A stretch of 11,758 nt of DNA from an uncultured Helcococcus sp. Lineage in GTDB: Bacteria; Bacillota; Clostridia; Tissierellales; Peptoniphilaceae. A program made the translations under genes and the position numbers. The stretch is taken from assembly GCF_946998255.1 (NCBI RefSeq), contig NZ_CAMPYN010000040.1, positions 1 to 11,758 on the forward strand, in the 5' to 3' direction. Below, piece after piece: positions 1 to 7,510 of the stretch (positions within the stretch are counted from its first letter, which is position 1; the number at the start of each line of letters is the position of its first letter). The notes below the pieces were generated by a model. It made no database searches and was not told the origin of the DNA. It saw only the letters and a list, made by a program, of their open reading frames with translations.

Positions 1-52
1 AGCGCTGATGGTACTTGTCTGGAAACGGATTGGGAGAGTAGGACGCCGCCAA
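1..52 (+). rRNA. rrf: 5S ribosomal RNA, 3' end (partial)
   Basis: The window opens inside a 5S rRNA gene. The segment ends with GGGAGAGTAGGACGCCGCC, the conserved 3' half of helix IV and closing helix I strand of bacterial 5S rRNA. It is preceded by the GATGGTACTTG and GGAAACGG elements typical of Firmicute 5S genes. Only the last ~50 bases are present; the 5' part lies outside. The exact 3' end (50-53) is estimated from the family. A terminator follows directly, so this is the end of an rRNA operon, read in the same direction as the genes that follow. Confidence 0.93.
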
Positions 53-59
53 ATAGATT

Positions 60-97
60 AAAAGAGTTAATGCAAATTGTATTAACTCTTTTTTTAT
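60..97 (+). terminator. Rho-independent terminator of the rRNA operon
   Basis: Bases 60-71 (AAAAGAGTTAAT) are the exact reverse complement of 81-92, giving a perfect 12-bp stem. Inside it, G72-T80, C73-G79 and A74-T78 can extend the stem to leave a tiny loop. A run of T from 89 to 95 follows. The position just after the 5S 3' end makes this the terminator of the rRNA operon. Confidence 0.9.
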
Positions 98-106
98 ATA
101 ATTTAC

Positions 107-135
107 TTAAAAAAAACTATTAAATAATGTATAAT
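107..135 (+). promoter_or_regulatory. Candidate promoter of the mre operon
   Basis: A perfect TATAAT -10 hexamer lies at 130-135, preceded by TG at 128-129. A weak -35 (TTAAAA, 107-112) sits 17 bp upstream. A second TATAAT overlaps at 135-140 but has no useful -35. Transcription would start near 142, leaving a ~30-nt leader before the first ATG at 174. The region is almost pure A+T, so chance hexamers are likely. Its place between a strong terminator and the first gene is the main support. Confidence 0.45.
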
Positions 136-173
136 ATAATTTGATGTAATTTAATTATATTAATAGGAGACAT

Positions 174-560
174 ATGAAATTAACTAAGGGTGATAAAATA
201 TTAATTGTTGTGCTTGTGATATTTTCTTTGTTCTTTGCCTACTATATGTCTACAGTTGATAAGGGCATAGAAGGAAAATATGTAAGTGTACAAATTAATG
301 GAAAAGAGATAAATAAAATTCCCTTTAGCGACAAAATTATAGGGGAACAATTAGAAATAGAGACAGAGTTTGGAAGGAACGTTCTCGAATTTGGCGAAAA
401 TGAAGTTAAAATTATCGAAGCTTCATGTTTAGATAAGTTATGTATAAAACAAGGTAGCATTACTAAAGTGGGTGAGCTTATAGTATGTCTACCTAACAGA
501 CTTGTTATAGAGATCAAACATGACAATAGTAATAGTCAAATCGATAATGTTATTTTCTAA
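174..560 (+). CDS. NusG domain II-containing membrane-anchored protein
   Basis: A 128-residue protein with one N-terminal membrane segment (about residues 8-27, after MKLTKGDK) and an extracytoplasmic domain of the NusG_II family (PF07009/COG5341 type). The family signature is visible in the C-terminal half: an ASC-x4-C pair (Cys85, Cys90), then a KQG turn, and a CLPNRL motif holding a third cysteine (Cys105). The domain resembles the insertion domain of some NusG proteins, but there is no NGN or KOW domain, so this is not a transcription factor. Its biochemical role is unknown. The gene usually sits beside a Gx-transporter gene, as here: the stop TAA shares its last A with the next ATG (TAATG at 558-562), so the two are probably translationally coupled. 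The start is supported by AGGAG at 165-169, 4 bases upstream, which is slightly close. Confidence 0.85.
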   Translation: MKLTKGDKILIVVLVIFSLFFAYYMSTVDKGIEGKYVSVQINGKEINKIPFSDKIIGEQLEIETEFGRNVLEFGENEVKIIEASCLDKLCIKQGSITKVGELIVCLPNRLVIEIKHDNSNSQIDNVIF

Positions 561-1081
561 TGAATAGAGAAATTAGAGACTTAGTGTATACAGGTTTACT
601 GGTCGCTATGGCCTTGGCTGTATCACTAATAGAGAGGATGATACCATTACCTTTTACCATGCCAGGGGCTAAATTAGGCCTATCAAATATGGTAATTATG
701 GTTACTTTAATAATATATGGATTTTCAAGAGGAATGTTAGTCGCTGCATTAAAATCTGTATTATTAATGTTAATCATAGGTTTTGGACCATCATTTATTT
801 ATAGTTTTGCAGGTGCTATTTTTAGCACTATCATGATGTGGATAAGCTTAAAATATTTTTCAAGAAAGTTTAAAATATTTTCAGTTATAGGGGTGAGTAT
901 AATCGGTGCGGTTTCACATAATTTTGCGCAGGTAACAGCTGCTGCATTTATTTTGAAGTCACTTATGCTATATACTTATTTCCCGTTTTTAACCTTGATA
1001 GCTATTGTAACAGGTTATTTTGTAGGATTAGGTTCATATAATGTGGCTTCTCATTTGAAAAAAATAGATAAATACATTTAG
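560..1081 (+). CDS. Gx transporter family protein (heptaprenyl diphosphate synthase component I-like)
   Basis: A 173-residue, very hydrophobic protein with about five membrane segments. The family motif PGAKLGLSN lies near residues 35-43, after an N-terminal helix ending in LIERMIPLPF. This matches the Hpre_diP_synt_I/Gx transporter family (PF07456, COG4769), an ECF S-component-like fold. The name 'heptaprenyl diphosphate synthase component I' is historical, since these proteins have no prenyltransferase motifs (no DDxxD). A small-molecule or prenyl-precursor transporter subunit is more likely, but the substrate is unknown. The start overlaps the upstream stop by one base, and there is no separate strong Shine-Dalgarno, which fits coupled translation. 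The stop TAG (1079-1081) overlaps the ribosome-binding site of radC. Confidence 0.85.
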   Translation: MNREIRDLVYTGLLVAMALAVSLIERMIPLPFTMPGAKLGLSNMVIMVTLIIYGFSRGMLVAALKSVLLMLIIGFGPSFIYSFAGAIFSTIMMWISLKYFSRKFKIFSVIGVSIIGAVSHNFAQVTAAAFILKSLMLYTYFPFLTLIAIVTGYFVGLGSYNVASHLKKIDKYI

Positions 1082-1084
1082 GAG
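1079..1084 (+). promoter_or_regulatory. Ribosome-binding site of radC overlapping the upstream stop codon
   Basis: TAGGAG: the TAG stop of the Gx-transporter gene doubles as the start of an AGGAG Shine-Dalgarno (1080-1084), 5 bases before the ATG at 1090. A ribosome ending the upstream gene sits on the next start site, so the two are probably coupled. It also fixes the radC start. Confidence 0.7.
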
Positions 1085-1089
1085 CCGAT

Positions 1090-1779
1090 ATGAACAATTA
1101 TACAATCAAAGAAATTTCAAAAAATGATAGACCGATGGAAAAGTTATATAATTATGGTAAAGAAGTATTAAGTGACAGTGAACTTTTAGCTATTATACTT
1201 GGTAGTGGCCATAAAAATAAAAACGCCATTTTTCTTGCGGATGAGATATTAAAAGTATATTTTAAAGATAAGAATTTACTTTTTGCATCTATAGATCAAC
1301 TAATGGAAATAAATGGTATAGGTTTATCAAAAGCTAGTAGGATAATTGCATCTTTAGAATTAGGGAAAAGATTAAGTAAGTATGAAACAATGAATAACAT
1401 CTCACTTACTAGTCCTGATTCTGTAGCGAACTATTTATTTGATCATTTTAGAGATTCGTATAGGGAAGAATTTTTAATTTTAATTTTAGATACTAAAAAT
1501 AAGATTAAGGCAAGTAAAACAGTTTCAATAGGATCTATTAACCAGACTTTGGTTCATCCAAGAGAAGTTTTTAGATTTGCTATTACAAATAATGCAAATT
1601 CAATTATTTTAAGTCATAACCATCCGAGTGGAGATCCAAGTCCATCGCATGAGGATATACTAATAACAAAAAGATTGCAAGAGGCTGGAAAATTAATAGG
1701 AATAAAGGTTTTAGATCACATTATTATTGGACATGATAGATATATAAGTTTAAGAGAGAAAAAAATCATAGAGGAATAA
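1090..1779 (+). CDS. radC: RadC family protein (JAB/MPN metalloprotease fold)
   Basis: A 229-residue protein of normal RadC length. The N-terminal half has the KEISKNDRPMEKLYNYG opening and a helix-hairpin-helix DNA-binding region (LMEINGIGLSKA, about residues 74-85). The C-terminal half is the JAB/MPN domain, with Glu159 (PREVFRFAI) and the metal motif H176-N-H178-PSGDPSP-S186-HE-D189. This is the full JAMM ligand set (HxH-x7-SxxD), so a Zn-dependent active site looks intact. RadC was long labelled a DNA repair protein, but that role is disputed and its substrate is unknown. In Firmicutes it is a standard neighbour upstream of mreBCD, and only 6 bases separate it from mreB here. The start is supported by AGGAG at 1080-1084. 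Confidence 0.95.
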   Translation: MNNYTIKEISKNDRPMEKLYNYGKEVLSDSELLAIILGSGHKNKNAIFLADEILKVYFKDKNLLFASIDQLMEINGIGLSKASRIIASLELGKRLSKYETMNNISLTSPDSVANYLFDHFRDSYREEFLILILDTKNKIKASKTVSIGSINQTLVHPREVFRFAITNNANSIILSHNHPSGDPSPSHEDILITKRLQEAGKLIGIKVLDHIIIGHDRYISLREKKIIEE

Positions 1780-1785
1780 GGGACG

Positions 1786-2793
1786 ATGATTAATTTAGTA
1801 GGTAAAGATCTAGCTATAGATTTAGGGTCAGCAAATACCCTGGTATATAAAAAAAATAAAGGTATTATAATGAATGAAGCATCACAATTAGCTCTAGATG
1901 TAAAATCTGGTGAAGTTGTTGCTGTTGGTAATAAAGCTCAAGAGATGATAGGGAAGGCTCCTGAGAATATAGCGATTGTAAATCCCTTAGAGGATGGTAC
2001 AATTTCAGATTTTGATTTTACTAAAATATTAATAAAGTATTGCCTAGATCAGGCGAATAAGGGTTTGAATATAATCCAACCAAGACTAGTGATTACAGCA
2101 CCTTCTGCTACAAGTGACATTGAATTAAGGGCTATTGAAGATGCTTGTATATATTCTGGAGCTAGGGAGGTATATATCATTGAATCTGCCTTAGCTTCTG
2201 CTATTGGTGCTGGTTTTGATGTTTCAAAATCAGAAGGAAGATTAATAGTTAATATAGGTGCAGGAAATACAGATATTTCATTGGTCTCATTAAATGGTAT
2301 TGTATTATCCCATAGCGTCAAATATGCTGGAAACAACTTTAATAGAAGTATCCAATCATTTATTTACGACAAGTATTCAATCGCTGTAGGTGATAATACC
2401 GTAAGAGAATTAAAGGAAAAGTTAGCAAGTTTGGATTTAAGTAAAGAAAATAAATCAGAAGAAATTTCTGGTAGAGACCTACTTTCAGGTATGCCGGTAA
2501 TTATTGATGTTTTCCAATCTGATATTTATGAAGCAATAATTAAATCAATTGATAAGATTGGTGAAGGAATTAGGCTAGTAGTTGAAAAGACACCACCAGA
2601 TTTATCTATGGATATATTAAGAAATGGAATATTTTTAACAGGTGCATCAAGCCAAATACCTGGTTTAGATAAGTATATAGGAGAAAAGATAGGTATAAAA
2701 GTAGAAAAATCAGAATACCCAGTAGAAGATGCTGTTCTAGGAGCGGGTGTAGTAATAGACAATTTAGAAGATTATAAAAATATTGGAAAGTAA
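1786..2793 (+). CDS. mreB: MreB/Mbl-type bacterial actin with altered nucleotide motifs
   Basis: A 335-residue actin-like protein of normal MreB length. The fold signature is clear: the phosphate-1 loop D12-LGSAN-T18, the GEVVAVGNKAQEMIGK segment, the NPLEDGTISDFDFT segment, and the putative catalytic Glu113 (SDIELRA, family VERRA). Several nucleotide-contact motifs deviate. Phosphate-2, usually VDIGGGTTE, reads V155-NIGAGNTD, so the first Asp is Asn156 and the Thr is Asn161. The usual GGDxxD motif reads A181-GNNFN. The adenosine motif LTGGGA reads L284-TGASSQ. MreB filaments guide the Rod complex under the membrane; the mreC, mreD and PBP2 genes follow. The protein probably still folds and may still polymerise, but ATP hydrolysis may be slowed or lost (inference). 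A weak Shine-Dalgarno (AAGGG, 1779-1782 region) overlaps the radC stop. It could be a divergent MreB paralog if the genome has another copy. Confidence 0.88.
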   Translation: MINLVGKDLAIDLGSANTLVYKKNKGIIMNEASQLALDVKSGEVVAVGNKAQEMIGKAPENIAIVNPLEDGTISDFDFTKILIKYCLDQANKGLNIIQPRLVITAPSATSDIELRAIEDACIYSGAREVYIIESALASAIGAGFDVSKSEGRLIVNIGAGNTDISLVSLNGIVLSHSVKYAGNNFNRSIQSFIYDKYSIAVGDNTVRELKEKLASLDLSKENKSEEISGRDLLSGMPVIIDVFQSDIYEAIIKSIDKIGEGIRLVVEKTPPDLSMDILRNGIFLTGASSQIPGLDKYIGEKIGIKVEKSEYPVEDAVLGAGVVIDNLEDYKNIGK

Positions 2794-2795
2794 TT

Positions 2796-3659
2796 ATGTT
2801 ATATTATAATAAAAAAAAATCTAAGAAAAATCATTATATTAGAATATTATCAATTTTGGTGTTGATTATAATATCAGTTATAAGTCCTAGAGCTAATGCT
2901 TATACATCTAAGGCTTTAAACGTTGTTATTACGCCTTTTGCTAAGCTTACTTCTTTTGTTAACAAAAGTGTAAATACTGTAATTGATGCAACTTTCGGTT
3001 CTAAACCAAATAGGGATATGGTTGCGCAACTAACTGAAAAGAATCAAGCCTTAGAAAAGCAAGTAAATGAATTATCATTTTTAGTAGATCAAAACGATTA
3101 CCTAAAACAAGCAAATGAATTTTATAACAACTATAGTGCTATTAGGGCAAATATTATATTAGTTGATAACAAAAATGTTTTTGATGAAATAACTATAGAT
3201 AAAGGTAGCATGGATGGAGTTGTCACAGGAGATATTATTGTAAGTCCATTCAAAGATGACCAAGATAATGTTGTTGGTGCCCTTATAGGTAAAGTAACAG
3301 ATGTAGGATTAGTAAGTTCAAAAATTTCTACTATTTTAGATCAAAAGTATAACTTATCCTTTGTTCATTCTAAAACTTCAGAAACAGGGATAATTAATGC
3401 TAGGGAATACAATATTTTATCAGGATATATGATTAATAAAACAGATATAGAAACTGGCGATAGTATTTATACATCAGGCCTAGGCGGAAGATATCCAAGG
3501 GCTTTGTATATAGGAAAAGTAAGTGAAGTAGGGGAATCTAATGATAAACTTTCTCAAATAATAAAAGTAGAAAGTCCAGTTAAATTTTCTAAATTATATG
3601 AAGTTTATATTATGAAAAATACTAATATGAATATAGAAAATAATGAGGTAGCAGAATAA
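2796..3659 (+). CDS. mreC: Rod shape-determining protein MreC
   Basis: A 287-residue bitopic membrane protein of usual MreC length. A short basic cytoplasmic tail (KKKSKK) precedes one membrane helix (about residues 16-33). A coiled coil follows (about 73-110, MVAQLTEKNQALEKQVNEL), then the two-barrel MreC domain. Family motifs are ITIDKGSMDGVVTGD (near 132-146), the GKV...SSKISTILD segment and T226-SGLGGRYP-234 followed by YIGKV. MreC binds PBP2 outside the membrane and activates it, linking it to MreB/MreD. The start has only a modest GGAAAG site (2785-2790), 5 bases upstream, and lies 2 bases after the mreB stop. The TAA stop shares its last base with the mreD ATG. No missing segments are seen. 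Confidence 0.95.
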   Translation: MLYYNKKKSKKNHYIRILSILVLIIISVISPRANAYTSKALNVVITPFAKLTSFVNKSVNTVIDATFGSKPNRDMVAQLTEKNQALEKQVNELSFLVDQNDYLKQANEFYNNYSAIRANIILVDNKNVFDEITIDKGSMDGVVTGDIIVSPFKDDQDNVVGALIGKVTDVGLVSSKISTILDQKYNLSFVHSKTSETGIINAREYNILSGYMINKTDIETGDSIYTSGLGGRYPRALYIGKVSEVGESNDKLSQIIKVESPVKFSKLYEVYIMKNTNMNIENNEVAE

Positions 3660-4156
3660 TGAAAAAATCTAGACTAATTATTATATTTATTTTAAATTTT
3701 TTAATTGACTATGCTATCTTGTCTAGGATGAATATTTCTGGAGTTGTACCGAGTGTAACTATACCGATCATTGTAGCTTTATCTATGTTTTCAAGAAAAG
3801 AAGGAATAGTATACTATGCTATATTTCAAGGCTTGGTACAAGATTTAGCATTTAATAATGTATTGGGACTGACGGCCATGCTATATTACTTAATATCCTA
3901 CTATGTGTTTAATTTGAACAAGGCGAATAGAGATAATTTTGTTTATACATATATCATATTAGCTTTATCAGGTATTTTTGCTAGCATCTATAGATTAATA
4001 AGCGAGTTCTTATTTAATAGAGAATTTTTTGGCTTTGACCTGACAGCTTTCATAAAATATAACTTGATATATATACTAATGATTTTTGTAATTTATCCAT
4101 TTGTATATTTGGTAATAAATCAATTATATAAAATAAATAAAAGAAACATGATATAA
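3659..4156 (+). CDS. mreD: Rod shape-determining membrane protein MreD
   Basis: A 165-residue, strongly hydrophobic protein with about five membrane segments, the usual size for MreD. The family pattern of a helix carrying G58-LVQD-62 followed by a small-residue-rich segment (NNVLGLTAMLYYLISYY) is visible. Its fold is S-component-like. It is a membrane partner of MreC in the Rod complex and modulates how MreC acts on PBP2. Identity rests on this pattern plus its place between mreC and PBP2, since MreD sequences are poorly conserved. It starts in the TAATG overlap with mreC, with GAGG at 3645-3648 as the likely ribosome site. An 11-base gap leads to PBP2. Confidence 0.9.
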   Translation: MKKSRLIIIFILNFLIDYAILSRMNISGVVPSVTIPIIVALSMFSRKEGIVYYAIFQGLVQDLAFNNVLGLTAMLYYLISYYVFNLNKANRDNFVYTYIILALSGIFASIYRLISEFLFNREFFGFDLTAFIKYNLIYILMIFVIYPFVYLVINQLYKINKRNMI

Positions 4157-4163
4157 AAGGAGG
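4157..4163 (+). promoter_or_regulatory. Strong ribosome-binding site of the PBP2 gene
   Basis: AAGGAGG, a perfect anti-16S match, lies 4 bases before the ATG at 4168. It fixes the start of the longest gene in the window and is the strongest Shine-Dalgarno in the mre operon, so PBP2 is likely well translated on its own. Confidence 0.75.
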
Positions 4164-4167
4164 CTAT

Positions 4168-7100
4168 ATGAAAAAAAATAGATTAAAAATAATTTTAATT
4201 GTTTTTCTTATCGCCTTTTTTGTTTTACTGGCAAGACTATTTAATTTAACAATAATAAATGGGGCCACATATAGGGAGTTTTCTGATAAAAATAGGATAA
4301 AACAAATCAATAAGGATGCTTCAAGAGGTATCATATATGATAGGAATGGTAAGCCTATTGCAGAAAATAAATTAGTTTATAACCTTAAAGTCTACAGTGA
4401 TAGATTTAATAAATTAGACAACAAGGAAAGAAATGAACTTTTAACAAATTTAGTAGAACTTTTAGAGGATGATGGTGTAAATTATCTTAATGATTATTTC
4501 TTTAGTTATTATGAATTTGCATATAAAAATAAGGATGATTATTTTAACGGTAAAGTTTTACCAAAGCAAAAAATTATAGAACTAATCAAAGATGAAGACA
4601 TATTAAAAGAAATATTTACAAGGTCTCATGGTTTAAGTGAATCTGAATTTTATCCATTTAAGAGAATGCGTGATTATCTTATCTTAAGAGGAAAAGAGAT
4701 ACCAGTTGAATTATCAACTAAAGATGGATTACAAATTGAATTTATAAAAAATGAAGAATACAAACATTTAATAGATAATGAAATAATAATTAGCTCGACA
4801 GAACCATTAGATTATATTGTATCTGAAATTAAAGATGATTCTTCATTTTTATCATATTTAATTGATCACCCATTATCTAGAAAAATTGTATATGATGTGT
4901 TGAATGAGAAAAATTTAATTGATGATATAGAACTAACAGATATAATCTTTTCAAGTGATTTAAACTATTTAGAAAACAAATCAATTTTAAATAGTAAATC
5001 AAAAAATGTAAGTAGAAATTCACAAGCAAAAGATGATTTTCTTAACCTAGTAAAAGATGTAAGTCTTGAAAGTTTGTTAACTACAGCTTATAAATCTGAA
5101 GATAAGTATATAATACCTGCCTCTATATTAATTAGTGATTTAGAGAAAAAAGGCATTACAACAAATTTAACTTATGAAGTAAATGAAAAGAATAATTTTG
5201 TAGAATTAAAATTTAATAAAAACAATAGTTCAGCTAGTGTAACAGCTCTAGATAAATTAATAGAGTTAGCTAGGGAGAATAATATTTTAGATGAATATAT
5301 TTTATCAAAAGATGTCATAGATTTTGCTGAAAGATCATTGTTTGATATGGGGATTTACCCAAGAATTTACAAGTCGAAATGGGAATATTCCTACATAGCT
5401 GATAAGGAAGACTTATTAAAGAAATATAAAGAAAAAGATATAAGTGCCAAGGATTTATTTATAAAACTTTTAGATAAGTATGAATTAGATAATTCTGATC
5501 CATATGTAAACTATGGAGTATTATCAATTATAGAATTAACTAACAAATATGCTTACATGGGATATAAACCAATAAATGTAGCAAGCAATTTATCAAAAGA
5601 TGCCTTGGTGAAAATAGAAGAATATATACCAAAGGATTCAGGTTTTGAAATAGACTTCCAGCCAAGCAGGTATTATCCTAATGCTAATACAGCATCACAT
5701 ATTGTAGGCTACTTAGGAGGAATTTCTGAAGAACAAGAATTACAACATTATGTTGAATATAAAAAATATGATATAAATGATAATGTTGGTAAGACAGGCT
5801 TAGAAGAATCATTTGAAGACACCTTAAGAGGAACAAAAGGTTCACAACTTGTTTATACAGATGTATATGGAAGAACTACTGATGTTATACAAAGTAGTGA
5901 TGCTAAACCAGGTAATAATTTATTTACTACTATTGATATAGATTTTCAAAAAGAAGTTGAAGATATATTGCATGATGCGATGAAGGCTATGAGAGATGGA
6001 ACTCCATATCAAACATATTTTGGACCTGTTAACTTTACTAGGGCTAAAAATGCTGAAGTAGGCGTTGCGGTTGTTATGGATGTTAAAACTGGTGAAGTCT
6101 TGTCATTAGTATCATTGCCTGACTATAATCCTAATTTATTTGTAAATGGAATTTCAAGTACTGATTGGAACAAATTAAATAACTTTGATCCAAAAGATAT
6201 TTTTGCGCCAAGACCAATAATGAACAATGCAATACAATCAGCCTTTGCTCCTGGATCTACATTTAAAACTGTTACTTCATTGGCAGCTTTAGAAAATGGA
6301 TTAGATCCGACGGATCCAATTGATTCATATGGATATGTTCAAGTAGGTAATTCAAGATTCCACGAATTACTTTACACTAATACTGGTAGAAGATGGGGAA
6401 ATATTAATTTATATGATGCCTTAAGGGTTTCAAGTAACTATTATTTCTATGTTTTAGGTCTTGGATATAATCCAAATAAAGCTAATGATCTAGATGTAAA
6501 AGTAAGTCTTGAAGATATTGAATCGATTACTGCAAGACTTGGAATGAAAGAGCCTACAGGTATTGAAATAAATAAACCTCAAGAATCAAGAGGACATACA
6601 CCTAGTTTGGATGGCAAAATTAATATATTAAAAGGAAGATTAGCTAGTTACCTTAGAGGAAACTTAGATCAATATATCAAAGAAGGTGTAGAAATAAGTG
6701 AAACTAAAATGCAAAGTGATATAGTTGAAATAGTTTCCTGGTTAGAAGAAGGACCAAGTCTAACAATTGATGAAATAGCTAAAAGGTTATCTGATCTTGG
6801 ATATGACTCAGAAAGTGTGCTTGAAGGTAAAAGAGAAAGCTTAAGTTCCTATATAAAATTCACATACCAAAACCAAGCTGTATGGACAGTTTCTGACTCA
6901 ATGAATATGGTAATTGGTCAAGGACAAAATGGATATACCGCTCTACAAATGACACAATTGGCATCAACAATTGCTAATAAAGGAGAATTAGTAAAACCAA
7001 CCTTGATAAAAGAAATCAAAGATTATTCAAATAAAGAAACTATATATAAAAATGAGAAGAAAACTAGTGAAACAGGTATTAAGAGTAAATACTTTGAAGA

Positions 7101-7503
7101 TGTCACAAAAGGGATGGTAGGAACTCACAGGAATAGACCTTATGGAAGTAGGTTCCCATTTGAAATAGCTGCTAAAACAGGTACTGCTCAACCAGGGCTT
7201 ATAGATCCAAAAACCGGCGAGTTTTATGATGATTTAGGGTCAGAAATGACATTTGCACCGGCTGACAATCCAGAAATAGCTGTTTATGTTCAAGTTGTGC
7301 AAGCTAAACAATCTCTTAATATGCAAGCTATAATCAATGATATATATTATTCATATTATAAACTTGTAAAGAAAGATTCTAGATTTACAAATGTAAGACC
7401 AGGTTCAAGTTTTACTGAAACGACTGTTGAAACTGAAGAAAATAACCAAGAAAATGAGTCTAATGCTCAAACAAACAATATGAATACACAAGAAAATGAA
7501 TAG
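4168..7503 (+). CDS. mrdA: Oversized class B penicillin-binding protein 2 (peptidoglycan D,D-transpeptidase)
   Basis: A 1111-residue class B PBP. It has a short basic N-terminus and one membrane helix (about 7-24). The pedestal/dimerisation domain starts with R53-GIIYDRNGKPIAEN and ends around P499-SRYYPNANTASHIVGYLG. The transpeptidase domain carries all three catalytic motifs: S697-TF-K700 (acyl-enzyme Ser697), S755-SN-757 and K1003-TGT. It crosslinks new peptidoglycan outside the membrane in the Rod complex and is the direct target of MreC; beta-lactams should acylate Ser697. It is far larger than E. coli PBP2 (~630 residues). About 440 residues separate the RGIIYDRNG and YPNANTASH motifs, and a helical K/E-rich insert (about 809-905) lies between SxN and KTG. 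The C-terminal ~30 residues are a low-complexity Glu/Asn/Thr tail. Shine-Dalgarno AAGGAGG is at 4157-4163. Large clostridial PBP2s exist, so the size may be lineage-typical. Confidence 0.95.
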   Translation: MKKNRLKIILIVFLIAFFVLLARLFNLTIINGATYREFSDKNRIKQINKDASRGIIYDRNGKPIAENKLVYNLKVYSDRFNKLDNKERNELLTNLVELLEDDGVNYLNDYFFSYYEFAYKNKDDYFNGKVLPKQKIIELIKDEDILKEIFTRSHGLSESEFYPFKRMRDYLILRGKEIPVELSTKDGLQIEFIKNEEYKHLIDNEIIISSTEPLDYIVSEIKDDSSFLSYLIDHPLSRKIVYDVLNEKNLIDDIELTDIIFSSDLNYLENKSILNSKSKNVSRNSQAKDDFLNLVKDVSLESLLTTAYKSEDKYIIPASILISDLEKKGITTNLTYEVNEKNNFVELKFNKNNSSASVTALDKLIELARENNILDEYILSKDVIDFAERSLFDMGIYPRIYKSKWEYSYIADKEDLLKKYKEKDISAKDLFIKLLDKYELDNSDPYVNYGVLSIIELTNKYAYMGYKPINVASNLSKDALVKIEEYIPKDSGFEIDFQPSRYYPNANTASHIVGYLGGISEEQELQHYVEYKKYDINDNVGKTGLEESFEDTLRGTKGSQLVYTDVYGRTTDVIQSSDAKPGNNLFTTIDIDFQKEVEDILHDAMKAMRDGTPYQTYFGPVNFTRAKNAEVGVAVVMDVKTGEVLSLVSLPDYNPNLFVNGISSTDWNKLNNFDPKDIFAPRPIMNNAIQSAFAPGSTFKTVTSLAALENGLDPTDPIDSYGYVQVGNSRFHELLYTNTGRRWGNINLYDALRVSSNYYFYVLGLGYNPNKANDLDVKVSLEDIESITARLGMKEPTGIEINKPQESRGHTPSLDGKINILKGRLASYLRGNLDQYIKEGVEISETKMQSDIVEIVSWLEEGPSLTIDEIAKRLSDLGYDSESVLEGKRESLSSYIKFTYQNQAVWTVSDSMNMVIGQGQNGYTALQMTQLASTIANKGELVKPTLIKEIKDYSNKETIYKNEKKTSETGIKSKYFEDVTKGMVGTHRNRPYGSRFPFEIAAKTGTAQPGLIDPKTGEFYDDLGSEMTFAPADNPEIAVYVQVVQAKQSLNMQAIINDIYYSYYKLVKKDSRFTNVRPGSSFTETTVETEENNQENESNAQTNNMNTQENE

Positions 7504-7507
7504 GTGA
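7501..7507 (+). promoter_or_regulatory. Ribosome-binding site of the MinD-like gene overlapping the PBP2 stop
   Basis: TAGGTGA: the TAG stop of PBP2 (7501-7503) provides the first bases of an AGGTGA Shine-Dalgarno, 3-4 bases before the ATG at 7511. This favours ATG 7511 over the in-frame ATGs at codons 4 and 13, and suggests coupling to PBP2. Confidence 0.55.
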
Positions 7508-7510
7508 CTT

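Noticed and set aside
135..140. Second TATAAT as an alternative -10 of the mre operon
   Set aside because: No acceptable -35 lies 16-18 bp upstream. In such A+T-rich DNA an overlapping TATAAT is easily produced by chance.
2049..2336. Open frames on the minus strand inside mreB and other genes (for example 242-526, 2526-2762, 8648-8872, 11409-11756)
   Set aside because: They lie antisense to well-supported genes, have no ribosome sites or recognisable motifs, and their composition is that of a shadow frame.
2953..2968. A 16-bp perfect palindrome (CTTTTGTTAACAAAAG) inside mreC
   Set aside because: At this base composition about one such palindrome is expected by chance in a window this long. 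It lies well inside a gene and has no repeat elsewhere that I could see.
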